DNA of 64,000 bases. Source: Cocos nucifera. Lineage: Eukaryota; Streptophyta; Magnoliopsida; Arecales; Arecaceae. Under the pieces are notes generated by a model. The model had not been told where the DNA came from. It saw nothing but the letters and a program-made list of their open reading frames with translations, and did not search any database. A program made the position numbers and the translations under genes. The stretch covers positions 1,022,581 through 1,086,580 of the forward strand of contig QRFJ01000023.1 in assembly GCA_006176705.1 (NCBI GenBank), in the 5' to 3' direction. This document shows positions 11,985 through 23,553 of the stretch, one piece after another; the stretch's first letter is position 1; every line of letters begins with the position of its first letter.

Positions 11985-13010
11985 TGAAATGCAAATGAAG
12001 ATCTTATCTTCTGTTGGCATAGACTTTGAAGCTCGGAGGAGATCTTATCTTCTGTTGGTATAGACTTTAAAGCTCGAGGGAGATTTTATCTCCAGTCGAG
12101 GTTGAAGGAGATCTTATCTCCTGTTGGTGTAGACTTTGAAGCTCGAAAGAGATCTTATTTTCAGCTGAGGTTGAAGGAGATCTTATCTCCTGTTGGTGTA
12201 GATTTTGAATCTTGGGGGAGATCTTATCTCCAACCGAGGTTGTAGGAGATCTTATCTCCTGTTGGCATAGACTTTGAAGCTCGAGGAAGATCTTATCTCC
12301 AATCGAGATCTTATCTCCTGTTGGCATAGACTTTGAAGCTCGGGGGAGATCTTATTTTCAGTCGAGGTTGAAGAAGATCTTATCTCCTATTGATGTAGAC
12401 TTTGAAGCTCGAGGGAGATCTTGTCTCCTGTTGGTGTAGATTTTGAAGTTCGAAAGAGATCTTATCTCCAGCCGAGGTTAAAGGAGATCTTATCTTTTGT
12501 TGGCGTAGATTTTTGAAGCTCGGAGAAGATCTTATCTCAAGCCGAGGTTGAAGAAGATCTTATCTCATGTTGGCATAGATTTTGAAGCTCGGGAGAGATC
12601 TTATCTCCAATAGTCGAGATTGAAGATGAAGCTCGGAGGAGATCTTATCTCCAACAGTCGAGGTTGAAGAAGATCTTATCTTCTATTGACGTAGATTTTG
12701 AGGCTCGGAGGAGATCTTATCTCCAGCAGTCGAGATTGAAGGTGGAGCTCGGAGGAGATCCTATCTCCAACAGTCGAGATTGAAGATGAAGCTCGGGGAA
12801 GATCTTATCTCCAGCAGCCGAGATTGAAGGAGATCTTATCTCCTATTGATGTAGATTCTTAGGCTCGGAGGGATCTTATCTTCAGTAGTCGAGATTGAAA
12901 GTGGAGCTCGGGGAAGATCTTATCTCCAGCAACTGAGATTGAAGATGGAGCTCGAAGGAGATCTTATCTTCAGCAGTCGAGATTGAAGAAGATCTTATCT
13001 CCTATTATTA
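11985..13010. repeat. Tandem array with ggagatcttatctcc motif
   Basis: Some fifteen or more imperfect units carry ggagatcttatctcc (itself nearly palindromic), tgttggtgtagactttgaag and cgaggttgaa. The unit is about 65-70 bp on the left; on the right it becomes shorter, with ccagcagtcgagattgaag and gagctcgg. Plant Gypsy elements often carry such arrays in LTRs or untranslated regions, and this one lies directly downstream of the gag remnant at 13,890-15,059. Frames through the array are repeat artefacts. Confidence 0.8.
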
Positions 13011-13860
13011 TCAGGCATAATGGAACCATTATCGGAGCCTTTTCTCTCATTCTGTCTAAAATGAACAGGGTCTTCGACTTTGCTCGCATTAGGACGAGGT
13101 TCTCCTCCTATTCCTAATGGACTGTGGGGGTACATAAGGGCCATTGTTAGGACCTCTCCCTCCATCTCATCTAAAATGAATGAGACCTTCGACTTTGCTT
13201 GCATTAGGATGAGATTCTCCTCCCGTTTTCCTAATGGGCTGTAGGGGCACATAAGGATTGTTGTCAGGGCCTCTCCCTCCATCTCGTCTAAAATGAACGA
13301 GGCCTTCGACTTTGCTCGCGTTAGGATGAGGTTTTTCTCATGTTTCTTAATGGGCTATGGAGGCACATAAGGATCGTTGTCAGGGCCTCTTCCCCCATCT
13401 CGTCTAAAATGAACGAGACCTTCGACTTTGCTCGCATTAGGATGAGGTTCTCCTCCTATTCCTAATGGATTGTGGAGGCACATAAGGGCCATTATCAGGA
13501 CCTCTTCCTCCATTTTGTCTAAAATGAATGAGGCCTTCGATTTTGCTCGCGTTAGGACAAGATTCTCCTCCTATTTTTAATGGGCTATGGGGGCATTTAA
13601 GGGCCATTGTCAGGATCTCTCTCTCCATCTCATCTAAAATGAACGAGGCCTTTGATTTTGCTCGCGTTAGAACGAGATTCTCCTCCTGCTCCTAACGGAT
13701 TGTGGGGGCACATAAGGGCCGTTGTCAGGGCCTCTCTTTCCATCTCATCTAAAATGAATGAGGCCTTCGACTTTCTCATGTTAGGACGAGGTTCTCCTCC
13801 TATTCCTAACATGGCCACTATTGATTGCTTCTTCTCTATCATCAGGTAGTTTTTGTACCG
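13010..13860. repeat. Tandem array, 115-bp period, 7 copies
   Basis: The word cttcga(c/t)tt recurs at about 13,072, 13,188, 13,303, 13,420, 13,534, 13,650 and 13,764, giving a period of 114-117 bp. Each unit contains tctaaaatgaa(c/t)gagg, ttcgactttgctcgc, gttaggatgaggttctcctc and gggggcacataaggg. It is a different repeat from the array to its left but adjoins it, and both lie between the gag remnant and the lost 3' end of the same element. Confidence 0.85.
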
Positions 13861-13889
13861 AGAAATAATAATGTTGAAATGAAGGAGTT

Positions 13890-15059
13890 TTATTGAAGAA
13901 AAATTATCGCCAGTACATTCTCAGAAAAATTATGCTCGGAGGAAGTCCATGAGCATGGTCGAACTTCATTCGGTCCTCCATCAGCCATGGGTTTGCTAGA
14001 CTCACCCATCTGCCACTCTCCTACGGCTTCTTCATCCTTCAACTTGAAGGCTTCTTCCGCACGGGCATATCCCTTGACCCGAGCTAGCAGATCGGCAAAG
14101 TTTCTGGGGTACTTCTTTAAGAAGAGTAGCAAATCATTCTTTCGAAGGTCTTCCTTGAGTGTGGTCATCGCAACTGATTGATCCAGATTTCAGACCTCCA
14201 ATGCAGCAGCATTAAATCGGATGACATAAGCCTGGATGGATTCTCCCTCCTTCTTGATGTTCATCAGAGAATTCGAACCTCGACATGGATGTCGGCTGCT
14301 GACGAAGTGAGCTGTAAATTGACAGCTCATCTAGTCAAAGAAGAAGATCGTATCCGATTTCAACGTCGAATATCAGTTTCTCGCTGCTTTCTTTAAGGTA
14401 GATGAAAAAGCTTGGCATAATATGGCATCTGGTGCACCATGGAGCAGCATCATGGTCCAGAAGGCTTTCAGATGATCGATCGGATTAGAGGTTTTATTGT
14501 AGCTTTCAAATTGAGGGAGCTTGAAGTTCGACGGAATGAGCTCTTGCATAATTCGGTGAGAGCAAGAAAGATCGGTGCGAACGTCATCATGGTGAGCTGG
14601 GGCGATGTGGTCGAGCTCCTCAATCTACCGATCCATCTTCCGTAGTTTTTGATCGAGGTCATCAACTCGATCGCAGGTCTTGGAAGGCTTTCGACTGTGG
14701 ATGGGGAAGGTCCCTTCTGGAGAAGAACCATGATCCAAGTAAGGATCCTCTGCTCTCTATTTTTCCTTTCCTGGGATGATGGGTATGCTAGCCCAAGTGC
14801 CCCTCCTTAGGATCGGCTCCTGACATCTCGATGGTGGATTTTCTGATGGAACCATCATTAGAAGCTGCTGCATGACCTACACCATTTCAGTGAGGCCCTG
14901 AATTTGCTGCATCAATAGGTTAAACTACTCTAGATCTACCATGGCTGTCGATGGAGGTGGTGGTTGAAGCACCGACACTGAAGTCGGAACAGGCAGAACT
15001 AGCTCGGATCTGACGGTAGAAGTGGTAGATCTTCTGGTAGCCACCTTCTTTGGAGGCAT
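13890..15059 (-). pseudogene. Ty3/Gypsy-type gag remnant
   Basis: A minus-strand start at 15,059 reads MPPKKVATRRSTTSTV, followed by a hydrophilic region, a segment with FKLPQFESYNKTSDPIDHL and KAFWTMMLLHGAPDAI, and then KKYPRNFADLLARVKGYARA near 14,060-14,120. These match the retrotransposon gag domain of plant Gypsy elements, which often show SYDGSTDPLDHL-like and FADLLARA-like motifs. Premature TAG codons appear soon after the start, and frames shift at least once. No protease, reverse transcriptase or integrase follows; instead the frame runs into tandem repeats, so this looks like a gag-only, non-autonomous element. Confidence 0.75.
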
Positions 15060-15188
15060 TTCTTGGGATTGAGGGAGAGAATGGAGATGAACTTTAGAGA
15101 AGAAGCTCCACAGGGTTGACTGAGCACTCTTTTAAGAATAGGGGTACCTTGAAAATAGAGGTCCTTCCTCTAGCGTCAATTCTATTGG

Positions 15189-16097
15189 TGCAGAATCTGG
15201 TTGATGTCGAAATGAGCTGGAGTGGAGGAGAACGAGGTCGCCGTCGGTGACCTACAAAATAAAGTTTCGTTCGGAGTCATTGGTGGTGACTCCGGTAGGA
15301 TCCTCCGATGATCAAGTCAGCTCTTCTGACCAATAGAAATAGAGTGCTCAGACAAGAGTTTGGCAGAATTTTAGGAAGGAGAAGAGAGCTTAGAGAAAAT
15401 ATATATGAAGGGTCCTTTTTTATAGATGGAGCTTGTAGCGGGTTGATGGTGATAGCTGTAGCTGTCAGGTAGTGGGTTGTTTGAGGTCTGACAGAGTCAG
15501 TCATGGAGGGAGGCACTGTCTGTAGCACCATTTGTAGCAGATTGATGATGAAAACTATTACCGTCCGGTAGCGGGTTGCTATCGCCTGTAGTGGACTGAT
15601 AGTGATGCCATAGCCGTTCGATACTGAGCCGCTCGGGGCTGTATGGAGGGATGAAGAGTTTTGACGTATATCCATTCCGGAGGAGTTTGGACTTCCAAAG
15701 AAAATACGGCTAGAGAGGATTATTCGGGAGGAATGCTAGCTGAAGGAGCCCGGAAGAAGTTCAGCTCCCGTAGGCGTCCTACTAAAAAAGGGATCCAAAA
15801 GGAGTTCGACTTCCGTAGGCGTCCGATTGAAGGAGGGATCTGGAAGGAGTTTGACTTCCATAGGAGTCTGACTGAAGGAGAGATCCGAAAGAAGTTCGAC
15901 TGGGGCTCGACTACTGAGGAGTTCGGTTGGGTTCGACTGCTGGAGGAGTTTAGCTGGGGCTCGGCCGCTGAGGAGTTCGGATGGATTCGGTCATTGGAGG
16001 AGTTCGGCCACTGAATGAGTTTGGCTGCTGGAGGAGATCGAATGGAGTTTGACCACTGGGGAGAGAATTCTCGATTGAAGCTCTTCCATAATTGCCA
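15189..16097 (-). repeat. Probable 5' LTR of the gag-only element
   Basis: Bounded by TGCAGA on the left and TTGCCA on the right as read on the plus strand, and placed directly upstream of the gag start on the minus strand. A TATA-like ccatctataaaaaagg lies at about 15,413-15,429 in the minus orientation. Just inside, the minus strand reads attgacgctagaggaagg, close to the ttggcgctagaggaaggg leader common in plant Gypsy elements. The outer boundary is a guess, because no second LTR survives in the window. Confidence 0.5.
15740..16015. repeat. Tandem array, 45-bp period, open in one frame
   Basis: The word gaagttcgac or ggagttcgac recurs at about 15,755, 15,801, 15,846 and 15,891 (45 bp apart) with ttccgtaggcgtcc beside it; the pattern continues more loosely as gaggagttcggctgggg to 16,015. 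Because 45 is a multiple of three, one plus frame stays open for 117 codons. It lies inside the probable LTR, so coding is unlikely. Confidence 0.7.
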
Positions 16098-16900
16098 ATT
16101 GTATTAGGCTAAGCATCAAATTAGACTTCAACGAAAGCAGAATTTATCCTCAATATTTTTGGTATGAAAGATGACATTCCTTCTACAACTACTGAAATGC
16201 CAGCAGTCCCCTAGTGAATCTTTTTATAATTCTATCTTGTAATTGTTAAAGTTCAATTTTGCAGATGTTTAGCTTGAATAAACGTTGCATCTTTCTCCTT
16301 TTCGTCTTCTATTTTTTTGTTACCATATTTAATCTTTCATGCAGCTTTATAGTATTGGTTTCCTTTGAAACAAAGATAAAATATATCAACAGCAAATCAT
16401 CAAGAAAATATATCATTCAAGTACCCAAATAGTTTTGTCCTGCAGAACTAGTTATTTTGTCCTGCAGAACTAGTTAATCGAATAAAATGTTAAACATATT
16501 TGTTGATCTAGATAAGTATTCTATCAGAAACTTCCGATAACCGCCAAAGTTGTGATGGTTATACGCTTATACCCTCAGTTTAGCAGCTAGTCCCTATTAT
16601 ATACTTGGCTATTTGCTTGATTTAGAAAGATTTACCGTATGATTGATAATACAAGCATCAGAATGGGAAGAAGAAGGTAAAATATGAAGTTTTTTTTTTC
16701 GTACTACATAAGAAAAGATCTTATGGAAGGATGAGCCTGTGACTTTAGAGTTACATCAACTGTTAATATATAATTAGCACATAATGAAGCATTCTATCAA
16801 GCAGCCCAGCATCAAGAAGAACCTTATGTCACCTGAAAAATGGAGAGTAACCATCAATAAAATGTTACTCAATAATTGGTGAATGCCGCTGAGAGGCTGC
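16098..16900. other. 3' flank of the UPF0496 gene
   Basis: AT-rich sequence with no supported coding region. A short direct duplication ttttgtcctgcagaactagt occurs twice in a row at about 16,432-16,475. The part nearest 16,900 should hold the 3' untranslated region of the minus-strand gene, but I cannot fix a polyadenylation site. Confidence 0.4.
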
Positions 16901-16902
16901 AA

Positions 16903-18272
16903 TCATGATGAGTCAGTAGCTACGCTGGTAGATTTTTGCTGATGGATCTGCTGGAGGAGCAGGGACCGTGCGCGGTTGACAGCGGCGAAGAATAGGCAGA
17001 TGTGCTCGTAGAGGTCCCGGAGCTGGTGGAGGAAGCTGGGGTGGTTCTTGCGGAGCTGCCGCACCACCTCCTCGATGGGGTGATGCTGCCCCTGCCCCCT
17101 CTCCAGCCCCAGCCGCACCAGCTTCTTATCGCTCTCCACCGTCTCGTGCAGCCGCGCCACCAGCCTCTCGATCGTATCCAAATCATTTGAGCACGTAGGT
17201 CCCCCTCGCCGCCGCGTCCAGCTTGCGCCATGTTCTCCCTCGCTCGCCGCCTCGGGCCCGCGAGCAGATCCCCAGTCGGCAGGCACATGCCAGCCGCCAC
17301 CACCATCGCCGCCAGCGCATGGGCGGCGAGCGCCAGCCCGGCCACGGTGGCACCCATGGCCATGCCGATCAGGCAGGCGGCCGCGCTGCGGGTGCCGCGG
17401 CGTAGCAGGCGGCGGCGGCGGCGGGCCTCGAGCTGCTGCCGGAGCTCGGAGAAGCATCGGCGTACGCCGTGGAAGCCAGCGAAGGGAGCGGGGAAGGGGT
17501 TGTCAAGGCGGTCGAATTCGAGGAAGGTGTTGAAGGCGAGGTCGCACTGGGCCGGGGTGAGAAGGGGGCGACGGGGGGAGAGGGAGGTGGAGGTGGAGGT
17601 GGAAGTGGAAGGGAGGAGATCGAGGAGGGTGGTGATGGGGGCGTAGAGTTTGCGGGCGCGATCGACGGTGCGGTGGAGGGAGAGGCAGAGAGCGGAGGTG
17701 GTCTCGCTGCTGTCGAAGTCGTGGGAGACGAGGCGGGTGAGTTGGCTGGGCGGAGCGGCCGCGAGGGCCTTCCGGATCGACAAGTGGTCCGGCTGGAGGA
17801 CCCGCAAGACCAATCGGGCCGGGGATGACTCCGCGGTTTCCGGCCCGTCGCCTGGGTGGATTTTGGCCCAGATTTCGTTGTAGGAGTTGGTTTGCATCGC
17901 GAGTGCGTATTCGCGGCTGAGGTTGATGGTGGCGCTGGACGAGGTGGTGGGCCTGTCGGTGGTGCTCGACGTCGGGCTCTGGTGCTGCCTTCGCTGCCGG
18001 TCATTCCGTCCGGCGGCCTTGTCGTCGGTCTCTGTCTCGGTTGTTGAGGGGTTGAAGCACCGGCGAGGATTGGGGAGGGGTGGGTTTGAAATGTGGAAAG
18101 AGGGATGCTCTGCTTTTGCTTCATTTAGTGACGAAAAGGTGTTAAAAGGATGTGGAATTACCTGCCGGTGTTGGTGGTGGTTGCGGTGATGGCAGGAGGT
18201 GGTGGAGACCAGCGAGAGGGATGGAGAAGAAGTGGGCGTCTGCGGTGGCTCGGGGCTGCGGGAAGGTAGCAC
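16903..18272 (-). CDS. UPF0496 (DUF677) family protein, frame disrupted near C-terminus
   Basis: A plant-specific family of unknown biochemistry, typically about 400 residues with a helical N-terminal domain and a central hydrophobic pair of segments. The minus strand shows INLSREYALAMQTNSYNEIW, LSLHRTVDRARKLYAPITTL, FDRLDNPFPAPFAGFHGVRR and a membrane-like stretch with AACLIGMAMGATVAGLALAA, all in the frame open from 18,272. The conserved C-terminal part continues in other frames: KLDAAARGTYVL at about 17,186-17,224, then NDLDTIERLVARLHETVESD to the stop at 16,903. Two frameshifts are therefore needed within about 60 bp. They could be true mutations or sequence errors in a GC-rich tract. The first 70 or so residues are low-complexity; a CAG|GTAATT donor near 18,160 suggests an intron there, so the true start is uncertain. 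Confidence 0.75.
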
Positions 18273-20528
18273 GGGTCAGGGCCGTGGGGTCAGATCGGGG
18301 GCGGGGCCGTGGGCTGGGAGAGGTGGTCAGATCGGTGGGGCGGAGCCGTGGGATCAGATCGGTGGGGTAGGGGCCATGGGTCAGGCCGGCGACGTCGGGG
18401 CCGGTGGGGTTGGACTGGATGCGAGCATGGAGAGACATGGGCTCGGATCGGTGAAATCGAGGTGGTTATGGGTCCAGGTCGACCGGAATGGAACGGTCGC
18501 GGGATATTGGAGGGATGAGGTAGGGAGAGAGGAAAGGAGAGTTGGGGGGTGATGACGGGAGTTTGGGCAGTGGCATGGCAAGAGGAGGATGAGGGGTGAA
18601 AATAGGAGAGGATGAGTGTAAGAGTAAATTTTTTTTTAAAATTTTTTTTTGAAAATTATTAGTGACGACAAACTTCTCATCGCTAATATCGTTAGTAAAA
18701 GCATTGCTAATATTTTTATCAAAATTTTTTTTTTCATAATTTTTATTAGCGATGATAAATTGGCTATCGCTAATATTGTTGGTAGAAGCGTTGCGACTCC
18801 GTCACTAAAAATAGAGAGCCACCGCTAATACTAATAATTTTTTTAAAAAATTTAAAATTTTTTTAATAATTTTTTTTTAAAATTATTAACAATGATAAAT
18901 AAAACAATTGCTAATAGCTATCGATAATTAATTAATTTAATTATAATTATAATTAAATTTTTTAAAAAAATTTTAAATTTATTAGCGATAGCTGCTTCCA
19001 TCACTAAAAGTCAGAAATCCATCGATAATATGACTATTAGCGATGGCAAGAATGTCGTCGCTAAAATCCATTACTAATTTTATTTTTTTTTATTTTTTTT
19101 AAATATGATATAATTTTAAAATTTAAAGTCCATCTTCATCATTTATTATCTAAATAATTATCGCTAGAATATATCATAAAAAACTATCTCGATCCAATAA
19201 CCTTAGCTATATTGATCAATATAATTTAATTTTGACGGCCATAAATGACCATATGATGATCTAATAGATAGAGATCATCGATGAATCTAAAAACTTGCAA
19301 CGATGATCTCGGTGATATTTGTAGTATACTATCAAAATTTTATTTTAATTAAATATCATTATCATGGTCAATTTAGTATGAAATAATTTCAATCATTAAA
19401 TAAAAAATGGATGATCAAAAAGTCAAACGACATCTGATTAAGATAAATTTTTAGATAAATGATCTTTGTTACTATTTTAATTATTTATATGGTGGTGATT
19501 ATAAAATTCAAACCATAAATATATAAATAATTCACGTTAAGTAGATCTTATAAAAGCACAAGTATAATTACTTAAGAATTTTAAGAATGATTATCAAGAG
19601 ATATATAGTTTTAAATCATTCATATATGTTTGATTTGAATTTTACGATTACCACCGTATAAATGATCAAAATAGTAGTAAAGATCATTTATCTAAAAAAT
19701 CATGCTATAATCAGACACCATTTGGCCTTTTATCACTCATTTTTTATTTAACGGTTCAAATCATCCCATGCTAAATTGACCATGATAATGATGTTCGATT
19801 GAAGTAAAATTTTGATAGTATGCTATAAATATCATCGGGATCATTATTGAAAATTTTTAGATCCATTGATGGTCTTTATCTATTAGATCATTATGCGGTT
19901 GTTCGTGATCGTTGAAATTAAATTTTATCGATCGACATAGCTAGGTCTATCGGATTGAGGTAATTTTTTGCGACGATACTCTAACAATAATTATTTAGAT
20001 AATAAATGGTGAAAATAGATTTTAAATTTTAAAATTATATCATATTTAAAAAAATAAAAAAAATTAAAATTAATGATAATATTTAGCAATGGCATTTTTG
20101 CTATCACTAATATCATATTAGCGATGTAGTGTAACCATTAGCAATGGCTGAAGCTATCGTTAATAAATTTTAAATAAAATTTAAATTATTTTTTATTAGC
20201 GACTGTAAAATGTTGTTCTCTAATAATTATCTATCATTGCTAATAATAATAAAATTTAATTAAAAAATAAAATTACTTAGTATTAGTGATGGTTAATTTT
20301 TGTCACCAATACTATCGTTAATAACTAGAACGATGGCATGGCCGTCGCTACTATCGTCGCTAATAACTATTAGACACAGCTATTGTTCCGTCGTTAAAGC
20401 TATCAGTAAAAATTATTATTAACGACGGTATTTTTGCTGTCTCTAATTTCATCGCTAATATTCATTATTAGCGATGAAAAAAATACCATCACTAATGTCT
20501 GTCACTAATACTTTATTTTTTTATAGTG
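18190..20528. mobile_element. CACTA transposon, right half (copy 2)
   Basis: From the right: an end reading ttttttttatagtg at 20,528, then subterminal words of the gcgatggca / tatcactaat type with complements (about 20,060-20,500), an AT-rich palindromic core (about 19,110-20,040), a second subterminal set (about 18,650-19,090) and a GC-rich block (18,190-18,600). Order, spacing and core sequence match the complete CACTA at 40,130-42,171, although the subterminal word differs (tattagcgacggc versus ggcagcggtta). No left end or left subterminal array is visible on the far side of the UPF0496 gene, so the left limit is uncertain. Confidence 0.65.
19126..20020. repeat. Palindromic core of CACTA copy 2
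   Basis: The left arm starts near 19,126 with tcttcatcatttattatcta and the right arm ends near 20,015 with the inverted match tagataataaatggtgaaaa; the arms pair in order toward a centre at about 19,570. The same core occurs at 40,888-41,792 and, shortened, at 3,060-3,840. Folded, it would be a hairpin of roughly 0.9 kb with imperfect arms. Confidence 0.75.
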
Positions 20529-23500
20529 AGACTTCAACTACCATACACATGGTATAGAATTCTTCATCACAAGCCTGTGCATTAGTTTCTCTGCACATGT
20601 ATCTTAATTTTTTATAAGAATTACTAGAGATAGCACAAATCTCATATCCGCAACCATGTATGAATACTTTCATATAAGTGAGTCCCTTCAGGGATGTGTG
20701 TAGTATTACGTCTCGAGGAATATCTTTTAGGTCTATTTAGAGATAAACTCTTTCTAACCATTACATAAGTGCACGAATCACCATAGGAATGGGATGGAGT
20801 CTATGACTTTTATATCAGATAAACTACATATATTTTCTGACCAACTAATTAGCTTATTATTACTATATTGAATCTCGTTCAAGGGATGTCCTATTATAGA
20901 AGTTGGGTTTGGATTTCTACTATTGAAAGGTCCTTTATAAACTAAGCCCCATCTCCCTTATTGACTCTTGCACTTTAGTCCTATTTGAACCTTTTGTAAG
21001 GCAAGCTGCAAGATTAAAATTAGTTGCAATATAATTCAAAAAAATAATTTAAAATATTATACGACAGATCAATAATAAAAAAAAGGAAGGTTTATCAGAA
21101 GTACCTTTGTAGCCAAATTCTTTTTCTCCCACTACCTACCATACCATAGCAATCAAGCCTTGTACCAACCATTCAGGTTTGTTTTATACATCCATATTCA
21201 CCAAGCACTCCTATTGAAGACTGCTCATAAACTGAATTCTGCTATATCCAAAAAGTGTTTGAATGTGATTTTATGGTTACTTATTAAGAAGTTGAAGTAG
21301 ACATACACAGACATAACTAGCCATCTTTAAAACATAACAAACCTCATTATTCCTGGTAAGGATATGTATGTTACATCATCTAGTTCAACCAATCTACACC
21401 ACCAGTTATACTTTATAATATTCAATATTAGTTCAAGATATTCTGAAGTCTCCATAAAAAGGTAAAAATGAAAAAGCAACCTGCAAACTGTAATATAACC
21501 ATGGAATAAATTTGAACAAGCTAAAATTTACCACATTTGTATTTAGAGTGGATTAGTGACGACCAAGAATAGGATGTGGCTTCTAGCTCTACATTATCTA
21601 CCATGTGATACTGAGACAAGTATCTATAAAAATCAATACAAGGTTTCCAAAAAAATGAAGAACTACAAAAAAATCTCATGAGGTCAAAACTCATTGCCAG
21701 TTAGTAGATTTCATTACAACTTCGAATGAACATCCATGTAGCACCATAGATAGTCCAATTTTTCACAGGATGCCAATGAACAGTTGCAAAATGCTGAATA
21801 ATTAGTACCATTCTCAACAAATACATGGAGAAACATTTGTCAACAGAAATCACGTCCAAATTGGTCCGATACAGGACAAGCTCTGATGCACTAATTAAAA
21901 CTATCTTTGCATGCAAAGCATAAAATCTTATTTAAAACCTTATCCTTGTTTTCTAACAATGAAAAGATTATTAGTCAAATATTTGTAAATGCATCAAGAC
22001 AGCAATATCACATGACCTACTAGCAACTTCTAGGACTGTCATGTTATTTCACAAGGACGACCATATGACCATCAGCATATTAATCTTAAGAAGTTATTAG
22101 AATTTGCCTCCTTTAAAAGTAAAATCCTACCAGCACTAAAACAGAATTTCCTAAGGGTAGAAAACAGGTTGTCTGTCTATATAAAACAAGAAATAAGGTT
22201 CAACAGATTAATATATGGTAAAAATGTGGAAAAGAAAAATAACAGTGTTGGGCACTAAAGGGCTAATGACAAAGTCATGTTGGCTCCCCAAACAAGAAAA
22301 TCCATGTTTGATTCAAATGTTACCAAAGAGTTAACAGTAAAAAGATATTTTTTGCTAATGTAACTGATGCCAGACACTAATAATCTACTTTCTTGTTTTC
22401 TTACGCAGTTTATCATATGTAGGGATTATATCGTTATGTAAATGGGAGACCTTCTTGCTAAATCCAATAAAAGAAAAAACATGGCACGGGTTTATAAAAA
22501 ATGATGGAATAAAAATGACACATAAAAGGCAGGGAAAGAAACTGAGATAGAAAAGGAAGATATATAAAAACTAGAGTTTGTTCTAACTTCACCAAAAAAA
22601 CAAAAAATCAAAACAGTAATCTTAAAGAGTGTGATGGCATATGCAAGAACATCTATTTAAAAAAAAAAGGACAAAACAAAACAAATTGAAGATCTAAGCA
22701 AAGAAAAGAGAAGAAAAGAATGCATCAGAGGCACTGAAAAAACAAAATGACAATGGATCTAACTTTGTACTTGGGAAAAAAATATACAACATGGTCTTCA
22801 GACTATTCAAATGCATGTGATTCAAGACAAGCAACCTATCAGAAGGTTTGAAGGCAACAGCCGTGTGGATGGCATTACTTTGCATATGGAACAACAAAGG
22901 TCTACCATGAAAATTTTCACAATGAATACCTAACCCTGTTATTTTCTTAATCACAATTCGGGAATTATGCCTTAGATTGTTGGAATAGGGTTTTAAAGAT
23001 ATAATTTAGAACTAAATAAAATTATATTATAGAAAAATTATAAATAACTTATAGAGCATCAAAACATAAAATCGATCAAACCCGAAAGCATGTTGGACAC
23101 TATCCTAAGGCGTATTTCCATCCTTGTATTGAAAAATTTAGGAAAATCATTCAAAGATATGATCGAAATCCTCTACCTGCAAGCACGATCATGGAGGAGG
23201 TTGATGGAGATTCTTTCAGCATCCAAGAAAAGAAGAAAAATACAACCATAGAAAAAGAAGTATTGAAGAAAACTTAGAAAGAAGATCTTTAATGAAGAGC
23301 CAAACAGTCAAAACCTTTAATAAGAAGCCCAACGATCATAAAACAAAAATAAGATTAAATACATATGATCATTGGGGCTTTTATTGAGCCATTAAGATGA
23401 GTAATTAGGAATCCAATAGTCAGAAATTAAAAGTATGGTAATAGACATTTAAAAGGTAAAAGTAAAAGATTAGGTTAAACTGCTTGGAGAAGAACTTTAG

Positions 23501-23553
23501 AAAAATTTTAAGTTTTTCTTTTGAAGTCATATATTGACATGGTGAATGGGGCT
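20529..23553. other. Long AT-rich stretch without a supported gene
   Basis: About 3 kb with no coding region that I can support; open frames are short and lack family resemblance. Composition between 20,560 and 22,980 is less extreme than the TE-derived parts, so this may be old unique intergenic or intron DNA. At 22,978 the sequence tgttggaatagggtt begins what could be a decayed Copia-type LTR running to about 23,540, but no partner, target duplication or primer-binding site is seen. Confidence 0.4.

Noticed and set aside
11985..13860. Regularly spaced repeats that could suggest a CRISPR array
   Set aside because: Units are contiguous and degenerate, without unique spacers or cas genes, and the context is plant nuclear DNA.
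16098..16900. Left end of CACTA copy 2, which would prove capture of the UPF0496 gene
   Set aside because: No CACTA-type end or subterminal words are visible to the left of the gene.
17230..18189. Long antisense frames over the UPF0496 gene, and a 251-codon frame on the same strand
   Set aside because: Shadows of a GC-rich coding region; the recognised protein motifs are in the other minus frames.
22978..23540. Copia-type LTR starting tgttggaatagggtt
   Set aside because: No partner repeat, target duplication or primer-binding site could be found.
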